Source of the DNA: Blastococcus sp. TBT05-19
Lineage (GTDB): Bacteria > Actinomycetota > Actinomycetes > Mycobacteriales > Geodermatophilaceae
DNA: 64,000 bases
Direction: 5' to 3'
NCBI RefSeq assembly: GCF_003319095.1
Contig: NZ_QOHI01000006.1
Span: forward strand, 186,001 to 250,000
Positions 42,057 through 50,863 of the stretch are shown here, piece after piece (within the stretch, counting starts at the first letter, position 1; each line of letters starts with the position of its first letter). A program made the translations under genes and the position numbers. The notes under the pieces were generated by a model. The model was not told the DNA's origin. It was given only the letters and a program-made list of their open reading frames with translations, and searched no databases.

Positions 42057-44995
42057 GCCAGCAGGAGGACGTCGCCTCGACCGCCCGGGCGGGCGAGTGG
42101 TCCGAGGAGCAGCTGCTCGCCGACGTCGAGGCGGCGCCGAAGGGCCCGCGGATCGGCGCGTTCTTCGACTTCGACGGCACCGTGATCGACGGCTACTCGC
42201 TGGCCGCGTTCGCCCGGCACCACCTGCGGTCGCTGCACGTGACCCCGGCCGACCTCGGACAGCTGCTGCTCACCGGCCTGCGCGGCGTCACGACCGAGGA
42301 GGACTTCGAGAAGTTCACCGTCGCCGGCATGAAGGCCTGGGCCGGGCGCAGCGAGGACGAGCTGGTCGAGCTCGGCGAGCGCCTGTTCGTCCAGGGCATC
42401 GCCGGCTCGCTCTACCCCGAGGCGTGGCGGCTGGTGACCGCCCACCTGCGGGCCGGGCACACCGTCGTCCTCGCCTCGTCTGCCACCCGCTTCCAGGTGG
42501 AGCCGGCGGCCCGGGCCATGGGCGTGGAGCACATCCTGGTGTCGCCGGTCGAGATCACCGACGGGATCTGCACCGGCCGGCCCGGCGGCCCGCTGCTCTG
42601 GCGGGCCGGGAAGGCCGGTGCGGTCCGGAGCTTCGCCGAGGAGCACGGCATCGACCTGGCGCGCAGCTTCGCCTACTCCAACGGCGACGAGGACGTGCCG
42701 TTCCTGCGCACCGTGGGCCGGGCGCGGGCGCTCAACCCCGGCAGCGGCCTTGCGACCGCGGCCCGCCACTACTCGTGGCCGATCGCGCGGTTCCGGTCGC
42801 GCGGCCGCGGCGGTCCCACGGAGCTGCTGCGCACGGCAGCCGGCATCGGCGGGCTGCTCGGCGGCTTCGCCGCGGGGGTCGCCCTCGGTGCGCTCAACGG
42901 CTCCCGCCGGGAGGCCGTCGACCTCGGCATCACCCTCGGCGGTGAGCTGGGCAGCGCCCTGGCCGGCGTGCGGCTGGACGTCCAGGGCGCCGAGCACCTG
43001 GCCAACCGGCCGGCGGTCTACCTGTTCAACCACCAGAGCCAGCTCGACGTGCTGGTGCTGGCCAAGCTGCTGCGCGGTGGCTTCACGGCCGTGGCGAAGA
43101 AGGAGCTCGCGAACACCCCCGGCTTCGGGTTGGCGTTCCGGCTGGCCGACGTCGCGTTCATCGACCGCGGCGACCCGGCCAAGGCCCGCCAGGCGCTGGA
43201 ACCGGCCGTGCAGCGGCTGCGGGAAGGGATCTCGCTCGTCATCGCGCCCGAGGGCACCCGCTCGGCCACGCCCAACCTCGGCCCGTTCAAGAAGGGCGCC
43301 TTCCACGTGGCCATGCAGGCGGGGGTGCCGATCGTGCCGATCGTCATCCGCAACGCCGGCGAGCTCATGTGGCGGGGCGCGTCCACCATCCAGTCCGGGA
43401 CCGTGCAGGTGCGCGTGCTGCCGCCGGTGTCGACCGAGGGCTGGACCCTCCCCCAGCTCGGCGCGAAGGTCGAGGAGGTCCGGGGGCTGTACCTGGACGC
43501 GCTGGCCGACTGGTCCGGGCGCAGCACCCGGCCGGTCGAGGTCACCGAGGCCGATGCCGACGACGAGGGCGCCGCTCCCCCGGCCACGGCGCTGGACTGG
43601 GGCATCTCCGCCGAGATGAACCCGCTGGAGACGGCGATGTGGCGGGCGGAGGTCGCCGATCCGCGGTTGCGCAGCAACGTCACCCTGCTGGAGCTGCTCG
43701 AGCCGGCGCCGGACTGGGAGCGGCTGCGCGCCGCGCACGAGTGGGCCTCGCGCATGGTCCCCCGGATGCGCCAGCGGGTCGTGGAGCCGGCCCTCGGCGT
43801 GGGCGCGCCGCGCTGGGTGACCGTCGCGGAGCTCGACCTCGACCGACACCTGCACCGGGTGCGCCTCGAGGAACCGGGCTCGATGCGCCAGCTGCTCGAC
43901 GTCGTGGGCGAGTTCGCCGCCGCACCGCTGGACCGCGACCGCCCCCTCTGGGAGGTGCTCTTCGTCGAGGGGCTGGCCGACGGGCGGGCCGGCTACGTGG
44001 TCAAGACCCACCACAGCACCACCGACGGGCTGGGTGCGGTGCAGCTGATGAGCCTGCTGCACAGCCGGACCGCCGAGCACGACCCCTCGCGCCCCGAGCC
44101 GCCCGTGCCGCTGCCCGACGAGGACGCCTCGCCGGTCGGCGTCCTCCGCGACCAGATCGTCGGGACGGCGAAGTCCGCACCGCTGGCTGCCCTGCGCCGC
44201 GGTGTCGAGGCCCTGAGCAGCCTGCGCCGGCCGTGGGAGGCGGCGACCTCCGCTGTCGAGGCGGCGCGCTCGGCCGGCTCGACGCTGTCACCGCCGAAGG
44301 GCACCGGCTCGGACCTGCTGACGCCGCGGGGCGGCGGCTGGCACTTCGAGGTCGCCGAGGTGCCGCTGGCCGACCTGAAGGCCGGGGCCAAGGCCGCCGG
44401 CGGATCGCTCAACGACGGGTTCCTCGCCGCGGTCGTCGGCGGCTTCCGGCGGTACCACGAGCGGCTCGGGGCGCCGGCGGGAACGCTGACGCTGGGCATC
44501 CCGATCAGCCTCCGGGCGCAGGACGACCCGCAGGGCGGCAACCGGTTCACCGGCGCCCGCCTGCCGGCGTCGCTCGCCGAGCCCGACCCGGGAACCCGGA
44601 TCAAGGCGATCCGCGAGTTCGTCCTGTCGGCGCGCAACGCCAGCGGGTCCGGGGTGCTCGAGGACCTCGTCGGGCCGGTGATCGGTTGGCTGCCGGCCCC
44701 GGTCCTCGGCGCGCTGTCCGGTTCCCTGACCAGCGGGAACGACGTGCAGGTGTCGAACATGCCGGGGGTGTCGCACCCGGTCTACATCGCCGGGTCGCGG
44801 ATCGTGCGGATGTTCCCCTTCGGCCCGCTGCCCGGCTGCGCGGCGATGATCACGCTGCTGTCGCACGAGGACACCTGCTGCATCGGGCTCAACCTCGACG
44901 CCGCCGCCGTCACCGACCCCGCCGGTCTGCTGGCCGACCTGCAGGCGGGGCTGGACGAGGTGGTGGCGCTGGGCCGGGCGGAGAGCACCCGGTGA
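42053..44995 (+). CDS. Fusion protein: HAD phosphatase + acylglycerol-phosphate acyltransferase + WS/DGAT
   Basis: A 980-residue protein with three domains in one frame. Residues 30-260: HAD-IB hydrolase with FFDFDGTVID (Asp39, Asp41), LASSATRF and SNGDEDVPFL. Residues 310-500: PlsC-type acyltransferase with NHQSQLD (His327, Asp332), FIDRGDPAKA, APEGTRSATP (Glu400) and VPIVPIVIRNAGE. Residues 520-975: wax ester synthase/diacylglycerol acyltransferase with KTHHSTTDG (His653-His654, Asp658), PISLRAQDDPQGGNRF and VSNMPG near the C-terminus. HAD-PlsC fusions are known (mycobacterial PlsC) and the WS/DGAT homologue is usually a separate neighbour. There is no stop codon or start signal at the junction near residue 510, only a short acidic linker. 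Confidence 0.9.
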   Translation: MSQQEDVASTARAGEWSEEQLLADVEAAPKGPRIGAFFDFDGTVIDGYSLAAFARHHLRSLHVTPADLGQLLLTGLRGVTTEEDFEKFTVAGMKAWAGRSEDELVELGERLFVQGIAGSLYPEAWRLVTAHLRAGHTVVLASSATRFQVEPAARAMGVEHILVSPVEITDGICTGRPGGPLLWRAGKAGAVRSFAEEHGIDLARSFAYSNGDEDVPFLRTVGRARALNPGSGLATAARHYSWPIARFRSRGRGGPTELLRTAAGIGGLLGGFAAGVALGALNGSRREAVDLGITLGGELGSALAGVRLDVQGAEHLANRPAVYLFNHQSQLDVLVLAKLLRGGFTAVAKKELANTPGFGLAFRLADVAFIDRGDPAKARQALEPAVQRLREGISLVIAPEGTRSATPNLGPFKKGAFHVAMQAGVPIVPIVIRNAGELMWRGASTIQSGTVQVRVLPPVSTEGWTLPQLGAKVEEVRGLYLDALADWSGRSTRPVEVTEADADDEGAAPPATALDWGISAEMNPLETAMWRAEVADPRLRSNVTLLELLEPAPDWERLRAAHEWASRMVPRMRQRVVEPALGVGAPRWVTVAELDLDRHLHRVRLEEPGSMRQLLDVVGEFAAAPLDRDRPLWEVLFVEGLADGRAGYVVKTHHSTTDGLGAVQLMSLLHSRTAEHDPSRPEPPVPLPDEDASPVGVLRDQIVGTAKSAPLAALRRGVEALSSLRRPWEAATSAVEAARSAGSTLSPPKGTGSDLLTPRGGGWHFEVAEVPLADLKAGAKAAGGSLNDGFLAAVVGGFRRYHERLGAPAGTLTLGIPISLRAQDDPQGGNRFTGARLPASLAEPDPGTRIKAIREFVLSARNASGSGVLEDLVGPVIGWLPAPVLGALSGSLTSGNDVQVSNMPGVSHPVYIAGSRIVRMFPFGPLPGCAAMITLLSHEDTCCIGLNLDAAAVTDPAGLLADLQAGLDEVVALGRAESTR

Positions 44996-45456
44996 CCGGA
45001 CCCACGAGCGTCACCTTCGAGACGACGGTGACCGCCGTCGGGAACAACACCGGTATCGAGGTGCCCGAGGAGGTGCTCGAGCAGCTGGGCGCCGGGAAGC
45101 GGCCGGCGGTGCTCGTCGACCTCGACGGTTACGAGTACCGCACCACCGCCGGCGTCATGGGCGGCCGCTCCATGCTGAGCGTCAGCGCCGCGGTCCGGAA
45201 GGCCACCGGGCTGGCCGGGGGCGACCCGGTCCGGGTGACGCTGACCGTGGCCGACACCCCGCGCGAGGTTGACGTGCCCGACGACCTCGCCGCCGCCCTG
45301 GCCGCCGACGAGCAGGCGGGCACCTTCTTCGCCGGGCTGTCGAACAGCCTGCAGCGGTTCCACGTCGACTCCGTCACCGGCGCGAAGACGCCGGAGACCC
45401 GGCAGCGGCGGATCGACAAGGCGCTGACGCTGTTCCGCGAGGGCAGGAAGCGCTGA
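44992..45456 (+). CDS. DUF1905/YdeI-OmpD-associated domain protein
   Basis: A 154-residue soluble protein. The N-terminal half is a DUF1905 barrel (FETTVTAVGNNTGIEVPEEVLEQLG ... VMGGRSMLSVSAAVRKATG). The C-terminal helices match the YdeI/OmpD-associated region (VPDDLAAALAADEQAGTFFAGLSNSLQRFHVDSV ... TRQRRIDKALTLFREGRK). The function is unknown. The GTG overlaps the end of the lipid fusion gene (GTGA), so it belongs to the plsB operon, and a strong terminator follows. Confidence 0.88.
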   Translation: MTGPTSVTFETTVTAVGNNTGIEVPEEVLEQLGAGKRPAVLVDLDGYEYRTTAGVMGGRSMLSVSAAVRKATGLAGGDPVRVTLTVADTPREVDVPDDLAAALAADEQAGTFFAGLSNSLQRFHVDSVTGAKTPETRQRRIDKALTLFREGRKR

Positions 45457-45460
45457 GACG

Positions 45461-45497
45461 CCGACGGCCCCCGTGACGAGGTCACGGGGGCCGTCGG
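45461..45497. terminator. Bidirectional terminator hairpin
   Basis: Perfect 17-bp stem (CCGACGGCCCCCGTGAC at 45461-45477, complement at 45481-45497) with the loop GAG, between the convergent DUF1905 and BCCT genes, four bases after the former's stop codon. Confidence 0.9.
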
Positions 45498-45507
45498 TGC
45501 TGCTGGA

Positions 45508-47292
45508 CTACGAGCGGTCCTTCGTCCCGTCGTCCTGCGCGGTGGTCACCCGCGTGCCGGCCGGGTCGTCGGTGTCACCGGCGGCCTCCACCACGAGCAC
45601 GAAGTCCTCGCCGTGCTTGGAGATGCCCTCGACCACGGCCTGCTCGACGGCCTCGGTGGCGAAGGTGCGACGCAGGACCATCGGGTCCGACCGCACGTCC
45701 TTGGCCAGCGCGACCGCCAGGCCGACCATGACCAGGGCGAAGGGCAGCGCGGCGATGATCGTCAGGTTCTGCAGCCCCGAGAGGGCCTCGTCCCCACCGA
45801 CCAGCAGCATGACCGCGGCGACCGCGCCCATGACCACGCCCCAGAAGATCACCGTCGGGCGGCTCGGCGCGAGCGTGCCCCGCTCGGACAGCGAGCCCAT
45901 GACGATCGAGGCGGCGTCGGCACCGGAGACGAAGAAGATCGCCACCAGGACCATCACCAGCACGGTCATGAGGGTGGCCAGCGGGAACTGCTCGAGGACC
46001 CCGAAGAGCTGGCCCTCCGACGTCGCCTGGCCGGCGACGTCCACGCCGTCGCGCTGCGCGGCGATCCCGGCCCCGCCGAAGACGGCGAACCACAGGAGCG
46101 TGACCACGCTCGGCACCAGCAGGACGCCGGTGACGAACTGCCGGATGGTGCGGCCGCGGCTGATCCGGGCGATGAAGACGCCGACGAACGGCGTCCAGGA
46201 GACCCACCAGGCCCAGTAGAAGACGGTCCAGCCGCGCAGCCACTCGGCCATGGCGTCGCCGCCGCTGGCCTCGGTGCGGGCGGCCATCGAGGCCAGGTCG
46301 GAGAAGTAGCTGCCGATCGCGCCGGGGATCAGGTTGAGGATCAGCACGGTCGGGCCGACCACGAACACGAACAGGGCCAGCACGACGGCCAGCACCATGT
46401 TGATGTTGGACAGCCACTGGATGCCCTTGGCGATGCCGGACACCGCCGAGGCCACGAAGGCCGCGGTCAGCACGGCGATGATCGCGACCAGCAGGCCGTT
46501 GCCGACGGAGCCGGCCCAGCCGAGGATCTCCAGGCCGCTGCCGATCTGCAGCGCGCCGAGCCCGAGCGAGGCGGCGGAGCCGAACAGCGTGGCGAAGATG
46601 GCCAGGACGTCGATGAGCTTCCCGGCCGGCCCCTCGGTGCGGCGCTTGCCGAACAGCGGCTCGAAGGCCGCGCTGATCAGCTGCCTGCGGCCCCGGCGGA
46701 AGGTGCCGTAGGCGATCGCGAGACCGACGACGGCGTAGATCGCCCACGGGTGCAGGGTCCAGTGGAAGAGCGTCGTGGCCATCGCCGTCTGCATGGCCTC
46801 GGGGGTCTCGGCGGTGACGCTGCGCGGCGGCGGCGAGACGTAGTGGGTCAGCGGCTCCGCGACGCCGTAGAACATCAGGCCGATGCCCATGCCGGCGCTG
46901 AACATCATCGCGATCCAGGAGACGGTCCGGAACTCGGGCGCCTCGTCGTCGCGGCCCAGCGGGATGCGGCCGTACTTGCTGGCCGCGAGCCACAGGACGA
47001 AGACGACGAACGCCGACGCGAGGGTCACGAACAGCCAGCCGAGGTTCTTCTCGACCCAGACGAGAGCGCTGCCGCTGGCCGAGCCCAGGCCGGTCGGCGA
47101 CAGGAAGCCCCAGGCCACGAAGGCCAGCGCGAGCACGGCGGCGATGGCGAAGACCGTGCGGTCGAGGACGCCCCGCTGGTCGGCGGGGGCCGGCGGCGCG
47201 GCGATGGCCGGGTGCTCGTCGGTGCCGGGGCCGGTGCCGGGGAGGGCGGTGGGCGCGGAGCCGTCGCGGCCCGACGGTGCGGTGGGTGTCAT
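45508..47292 (-). CDS. BCCT-family betaine/choline/carnitine transporter
   Basis: A 594-residue secondary transporter with twelve transmembrane helices. Family signatures are GMGIGLMFYGVAEP (glycine-rich unwound helix) and the aromatic box FYWAWWVSWTPFVGVFIARISRGR. The N-terminal tail (about 50 residues) and the C-terminal tail (after about 545, charged) are cytoplasmic; in BetP such tails sense osmotic stress. It probably takes up glycine betaine or a related osmolyte with Na+ or H+. The ATG at 47292 is the first start near the family N-terminus. Confidence 0.93.
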   Translation of the reverse strand: MTPTAPSGRDGSAPTALPGTGPGTDEHPAIAAPPAPADQRGVLDRTVFAIAAVLALAFVAWGFLSPTGLGSASGSALVWVEKNLGWLFVTLASAFVVFVLWLAASKYGRIPLGRDDEAPEFRTVSWIAMMFSAGMGIGLMFYGVAEPLTHYVSPPPRSVTAETPEAMQTAMATTLFHWTLHPWAIYAVVGLAIAYGTFRRGRRQLISAAFEPLFGKRRTEGPAGKLIDVLAIFATLFGSAASLGLGALQIGSGLEILGWAGSVGNGLLVAIIAVLTAAFVASAVSGIAKGIQWLSNINMVLAVVLALFVFVVGPTVLILNLIPGAIGSYFSDLASMAARTEASGGDAMAEWLRGWTVFYWAWWVSWTPFVGVFIARISRGRTIRQFVTGVLLVPSVVTLLWFAVFGGAGIAAQRDGVDVAGQATSEGQLFGVLEQFPLATLMTVLVMVLVAIFFVSGADAASIVMGSLSERGTLAPSRPTVIFWGVVMGAVAAVMLLVGGDEALSGLQNLTIIAALPFALVMVGLAVALAKDVRSDPMVLRRTFATEAVEQAVVEGISKHGEDFVLVVEAAGDTDDPAGTRVTTAQDDGTKDRS

Positions 47293-47499
47293 GGTCACAG
47301 GTGGGTACGGCGCCCGGGGGCGCCCCTCCGATCGTGTCGGTGCGGGCGGGTCCCGCCGGCGTGCGAGCAGGGCTCGCACCGCTGCCGGCCGAAGCCGGTC
47401 GGGGACCGCCGGATGGAGACCCGCGCTCTCGGGTCGGTGTGCTGAATGCTCCTCTGCTCGGCTCGGAAAACCTGCTGTCACCCGCGCGGATGATTCCGT

Positions 47500-47510
47500 G
47501 GGGGGGGGGG
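47500..47510. repeat. Homopolymer tract of 11 G
   Basis: Eleven consecutive G residues lie five bases beyond the stop codon of the FUSC-type gene on its downstream side, and about 210 bases upstream of the BCCT start. Such tracts are prone to slippage and to sequencing error. Confidence 0.9.
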
Positions 47511-47514
47511 CGGA

Positions 47515-48606
47515 TCAGGCCAGGTGGGGCGTCCGTTCGCGGTCGCGCAGCGTGTCCAGTGCGCGGTGCATCCCCACGGTCACGGCGCCGAGGGCGAAGA
47601 AGCCCTCGTCGTCGGCGACGTCGGAGCTCCGCAGGAGCGTCGTCAACCGGTGCAGCGCCTCCTCGGCGGCGTCGATCGCGGCGGCCCGGGCATCGCGGTC
47701 GCCCTCCTGCGTCACCGTGGCGTACGGGTTGCAGACGACGCCGCCGAGGGAGTCGAGGGCGTCGGCCAGCACCCAGCCGGTGCCGCCGTCGATGCGGTCG
47801 AGCCCCCGGCGGTGCGGCTGGAACTCGACCACGAGCGTCGTGAAGTCGTCGACGAGGACGGCGACGCGGTCGAGCGCCCGGGACTGCTCGCGGATCCGCT
47901 CCGCGGTGCCCTCCCACTTCCGGGCGCGCGGGTTGGCCCGCCGGGCCCGGGCCACCACGTTCTCGGCCGCCCGCATGCGGTCCAGGGCCGCGGCGAGCTG
48001 CCTCCCCCGACCCTCCCACTCCCCCGGCGACGGGACCTCGCCCAGCCGGAGCCCGTCGGCCATGCCGCGCAGGTGCTGGGCGAGCAGCGAGCGGGCCGCG
48101 TCGATGCGCCGCACCGCGACGGTGAGCTGCAGCGGCGGGAAGAGCACGGTGGTGACGAGCACGCCGATCGCGGCGCCGAGCAGGGTCAGCCCGGCGTAGT
48201 TGACGGCGTAGGTCGTCGGGTCGGCCGCGCCCACGGTGAACATCAGGACCGCGGCGAAGCTCACCCAACTGGCGTGCTCGCGCAGCACCGGCCACTGCTC
48301 GAACACGACGGCCACCCCGACGACGAGCGCGATGGTGATCGGGGCCGGGACGGCGAGGGTCGCCTCGTGCACCACCACGGCGACGGCGAAGCCCAGCAGG
48401 ATGGCCAGCACCGTGCGCCAGGCGGCGGAGGCCGAGTCCGCGACCGTGGGGTGGACGGCGATGACGGCGCCGAGTGCGGCGTAGTAGGCGTACTGCGACA
48501 TCGGCGCCGGCAGCAGCACGGCCGCCTGCCAGGCCAGCCCCGCCGCGAGCGATGCCCGGACCCCTCGCTGGATCCAGGGTTCGGCCAGCCACTCCCGTGC
48601 ACGCAT
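47515..48606 (-). CDS. FUSC-type (aromatic acid exporter-like) membrane protein
   Basis: A 363-residue protein. The N-terminal half has about six hydrophobic helices (LLPAPMSQYAYYAALGAVIAVHP, VLAILLGFAVAVVV, ITIALVVGVAVVF, LTLLGAAIGVLVTTVLFPPL). The C-terminal half is helical and soluble (RIDAARSLLAQHLRGMADGL onward). This is the layout of the FUSC/ArAE superfamily, linked to efflux of aromatic acids in some bacteria. The substrate is unknown here. The ATG at 48606 has only a weak GGTGGGG. Confidence 0.82.
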   Translation of the reverse strand: MRAREWLAEPWIQRGVRASLAAGLAWQAAVLLPAPMSQYAYYAALGAVIAVHPTVADSASAAWRTVLAILLGFAVAVVVHEATLAVPAPITIALVVGVAVVFEQWPVLREHASWVSFAAVLMFTVGAADPTTYAVNYAGLTLLGAAIGVLVTTVLFPPLQLTVAVRRIDAARSLLAQHLRGMADGLRLGEVPSPGEWEGRGRQLAAALDRMRAAENVVARARRANPRARKWEGTAERIREQSRALDRVAVLVDDFTTLVVEFQPHRRGLDRIDGGTGWVLADALDSLGGVVCNPYATVTQEGDRDARAAAIDAAEEALHRLTTLLRSSDVADDEGFFALGAVTVGMHRALDTLRDRERTPHLA

Positions 48607-48666
48607 CACCCCACCAGCATGAGCACGCACCCCCCGGGGTCGTCCACCGGCCGGGGAGATCTCACA

Positions 48667-49503
48667 TCAGCGCGTCGGGACGGGCTCCTCGGCCCGCGCC
48701 GGCACGGGCCGCCCCTGCCGACCGCCGCGGGTCACGGTGCGGTCCTCCACGGTGCCGTAGAGCCGGCCCTCGTAGGCCTTCACCCCAGCTACCAGCACGA
48801 TGCTGACCACGACCAGCAGCGCCCACGAGCCGAACTTGGCGACGTGGACCAGCGTCCAGACCGACTCCTGGTCCGGGTACTGCCAGGCGCGGAGCAGGGT
48901 GGCCGCGTTCTCGGCGATCCAGAGGAAGAAGCCGATGAGGACGAAGGAGAGCGCCAGCGGCATCGCGTAGCGGCGCTCTCCGACGGTGAAGTGCACCCAC
49001 GTGCGCCAGGTGACCGCGAGCAGCAGGAGCGCCAGCGGGAGCCGGACGTCCACGGTGACGTGGTGGGTGAAGAAGTTCAGGTAGATGAGCGCGGCCACCG
49101 CCGCGGTGCTGCGCACCCGGTAGTTCGTGATCCGCAGGTCGAAGCGGCGCCAGGCCTGGCACACGTAACTGCCGACGGCGGCGTACATGAAGCCGCTGTA
49201 GAGCGGCACCCCGCCGACCGTGGCCCAGCCGGTGTCGAGGTAGGACCACGAGCCCTGCGCGACCTTGTACAGCTCGAGGGCGAGACCGACGAGGTGGAAG
49301 CCGAAGATGACGGCGACCTCGCGCCCGGTCTCCCAGCGGAGCAGCCAGAGGACCAGCGTGACGCCGAGCGACCAGACCAGCAGCGCGTCGGCGGCGTTGA
49401 CCGGCAGCGGGACGACCCGGACGAGGGCGAGCCCGGCGAAGAAGAGGATCGCGAACAGGCAGCACTGCGCCTCGACCCAGGCGAACCGCAGCAGCTGCCT
49501 CAT
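48667..49503 (-). CDS. DUF817 integral membrane protein
   Basis: A 278-residue protein with seven or eight transmembrane helices and the conserved segments VAVIFGFHLVGLALELYKV, GSWSYLDTGWATVGGVPLYSGFMYAAVGSYVCQAWRRFDLR and YLNFFTHHVTVD, all characteristic of DUF817. The polar His/Asp residues in the membrane recall lipid desaturase or carotenoid enzymes, but no activity is assigned. The C-terminal 30 residues are polar. It lies downstream of the quinone-oxidoreductase-like gene on the same strand. Confidence 0.85.
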   Translation of the reverse strand: MRQLLRFAWVEAQCCLFAILFFAGLALVRVVPLPVNAADALLVWSLGVTLVLWLLRWETGREVAVIFGFHLVGLALELYKVAQGSWSYLDTGWATVGGVPLYSGFMYAAVGSYVCQAWRRFDLRITNYRVRSTAAVAALIYLNFFTHHVTVDVRLPLALLLLAVTWRTWVHFTVGERRYAMPLALSFVLIGFFLWIAENAATLLRAWQYPDQESVWTLVHVAKFGSWALLVVVSIVLVAGVKAYEGRLYGTVEDRTVTRGGRQGRPVPARAEEPVPTR

Positions 49504-49603
49504 CGGCCGAACGCTAGGTCAGCAGGCATGCGTCCGGTGCTGTTCCGGCCCCGCGTGTCGAGGCGGTGCCGCGCCGCCCGCTCGAGGCGGGCGGCGCCGA
49601 CCC

Positions 49604-50572
49604 TCAGCTCCGGACCCGTACCAAGACCTTGCCCGTGGCACGGCGCTCGTCGAGCTCCGTGACCGCGGCGGCGGCGTCGGCCAGGTCGTGCACGGTGCCG
49701 AGCACCGGCTCCAGTCGGCCGGCCTCGAGGAGCGGCAGCAGATCGGTCCACTGCTCCTGGACGAAGCCGGGGTCGCCCATCCAGAAGGCGCCCCAACCGA
49801 CGCCGACCACGGAGACGTTGTTGAGCAGCAGCCGGTTGACCTTGACGGTGGGGATCTCGCCGCCGGTGAAGCCGAGCACGAGCAGCCGGCCCTCGCGGCC
49901 GAGGCTGCGCAGCGAGTCGGTGAAGCGGTCTCCACCGACCGGGTCCGCGACGACGTCGACTCCACGGCCACCGGTGAGGTCCTTGACCCGCTCGCGAAAA
50001 CCGTCGGCCAGCACGATCTCGTCGGCGCCGGCCGCGCGCGCCACCTCGCCCTTGTCCTCGCTGGAGACCACGGCCAGCACGCGCGCGCCGTAGCCCTTGG
50101 CCAGCTGGATGCCCGCCGTGCCGAGGCCACCCGCCGCGCCGTGCACCAGCACCGTCTCGCCCTCGCGCAGCCCGCCGCGCCGGCGCAGCGCGAAGTGCAT
50201 CGTCAGGTAGTTCATGGGCAGCGCCGCGCCCTGCTCGAAGGAGACGGCGTCCGGCAGCGGGAATACGAACCCGGAGCCGGCCACGGCCACCTCGGCGAAC
50301 CCGCCGAAGCCGGGGAACGCCGCCACCCGCTGCCCGGGGGTGAGGCCGCTGTCCTCCGGAGCGCTGCGGACCACGCCGGCCACCTCGCTGCCCGGGATGA
50401 ACGGCAGCGGCGGCTTGAGCTGGTACTCCCCTCGGCTGAGCAGCACCTCCGGGTAGGTCACCCCGGCGACGTGGACGTCGATGACGACTTTGCCATCGGC
50501 GTCGGGCTCGGGGACGTCGACGACCGAGATGGCCGATGGGCCGTCGAGGCTGCTGATGTGGGCGGCGCGCAC
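49604..50572 (-). CDS. Zinc-free NADPH:quinone oxidoreductase-like enzyme (MDR family)
   Basis: A 322-residue medium-chain dehydrogenase/reductase. The GroES-like domain shows VAGVTYPEVLLSRGEYQLKP and IPGSEVAGVV, and the cofactor domain VLVHGAAGGLGTAGIQLAKGYGARV. The zinc-ligand cysteines of alcohol dehydrogenases are absent, which fits the quinone oxidoreductase (QOR) subgroup. It should use NADPH to reduce quinones or enones in the cytosol. The frame begins MRAAHIS, typical for the family. Confidence 0.9.
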   Translation of the reverse strand: MRAAHISSLDGPSAISVVDVPEPDADGKVVIDVHVAGVTYPEVLLSRGEYQLKPPLPFIPGSEVAGVVRSAPEDSGLTPGQRVAAFPGFGGFAEVAVAGSGFVFPLPDAVSFEQGAALPMNYLTMHFALRRRGGLREGETVLVHGAAGGLGTAGIQLAKGYGARVLAVVSSEDKGEVARAAGADEIVLADGFRERVKDLTGGRGVDVVADPVGGDRFTDSLRSLGREGRLLVLGFTGGEIPTVKVNRLLLNNVSVVGVGWGAFWMGDPGFVQEQWTDLLPLLEAGRLEPVLGTVHDLADAAAAVTELDERRATGKVLVRVRS

Positions 50573-50698
50573 GGGTCCTCCTGGACGCTGGGGGCGAGGA
50601 TGGCGAGTCTCTCAGCGCGCGGTCGGGCGGACCCGGCAAGGTCCCGCCGCGCGGGTGAGGCCGGTCCCGAGCGCCACCGCCGACCTTCGCACGCAGAA

Positions 50699-50856
50699 CC
50701 GCCCCGACCCTCCGAAAAGGGCCGGGGCGGCTGGGGCAGTGCCCCGATTTCGCACGCACTGCCGGACGTGGCGAAGCACGTCAGTGCCAGTCCCACTGAC
50801 ATGTGAGCGCGCCTGCCGGGACGTCAGGCGAGAAACCCGCTGACATCCCGGCAGGC
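50699..50856. terminator. Hairpins at the end of nrdJ
   Basis: The strongest hairpin is at 50811-50827 / 50840-50856, a 17-bp stem with one mismatch and a 12-base loop, starting just past the nrdJ stop at 50864. Others follow at 50780-50800 (GTCAGTG/CACTGAC), 50733-50745 (GGGGC/GCCCC) and 50699-50731 (CCGCCCCG/CGGGGCGG). The whole gap 50573-50863 contains no gene. Confidence 0.75.
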
Positions 50857-50863
50857 CTCGTGA

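Noticed and set aside
39758-44995. Single 1745-codon reading frame spanning plsB and the fusion gene
   Set aside because: Over the plsB part it is out of frame with the conserved enzyme; the real gene in this frame begins at the GTG at 42053.
47293-47499. Cyclic di-AMP (ydaO-type) riboswitch in front of the BCCT transporter
   Set aside because: Several G+C-rich hairpins are present but the conserved core motifs could not be found by eye.
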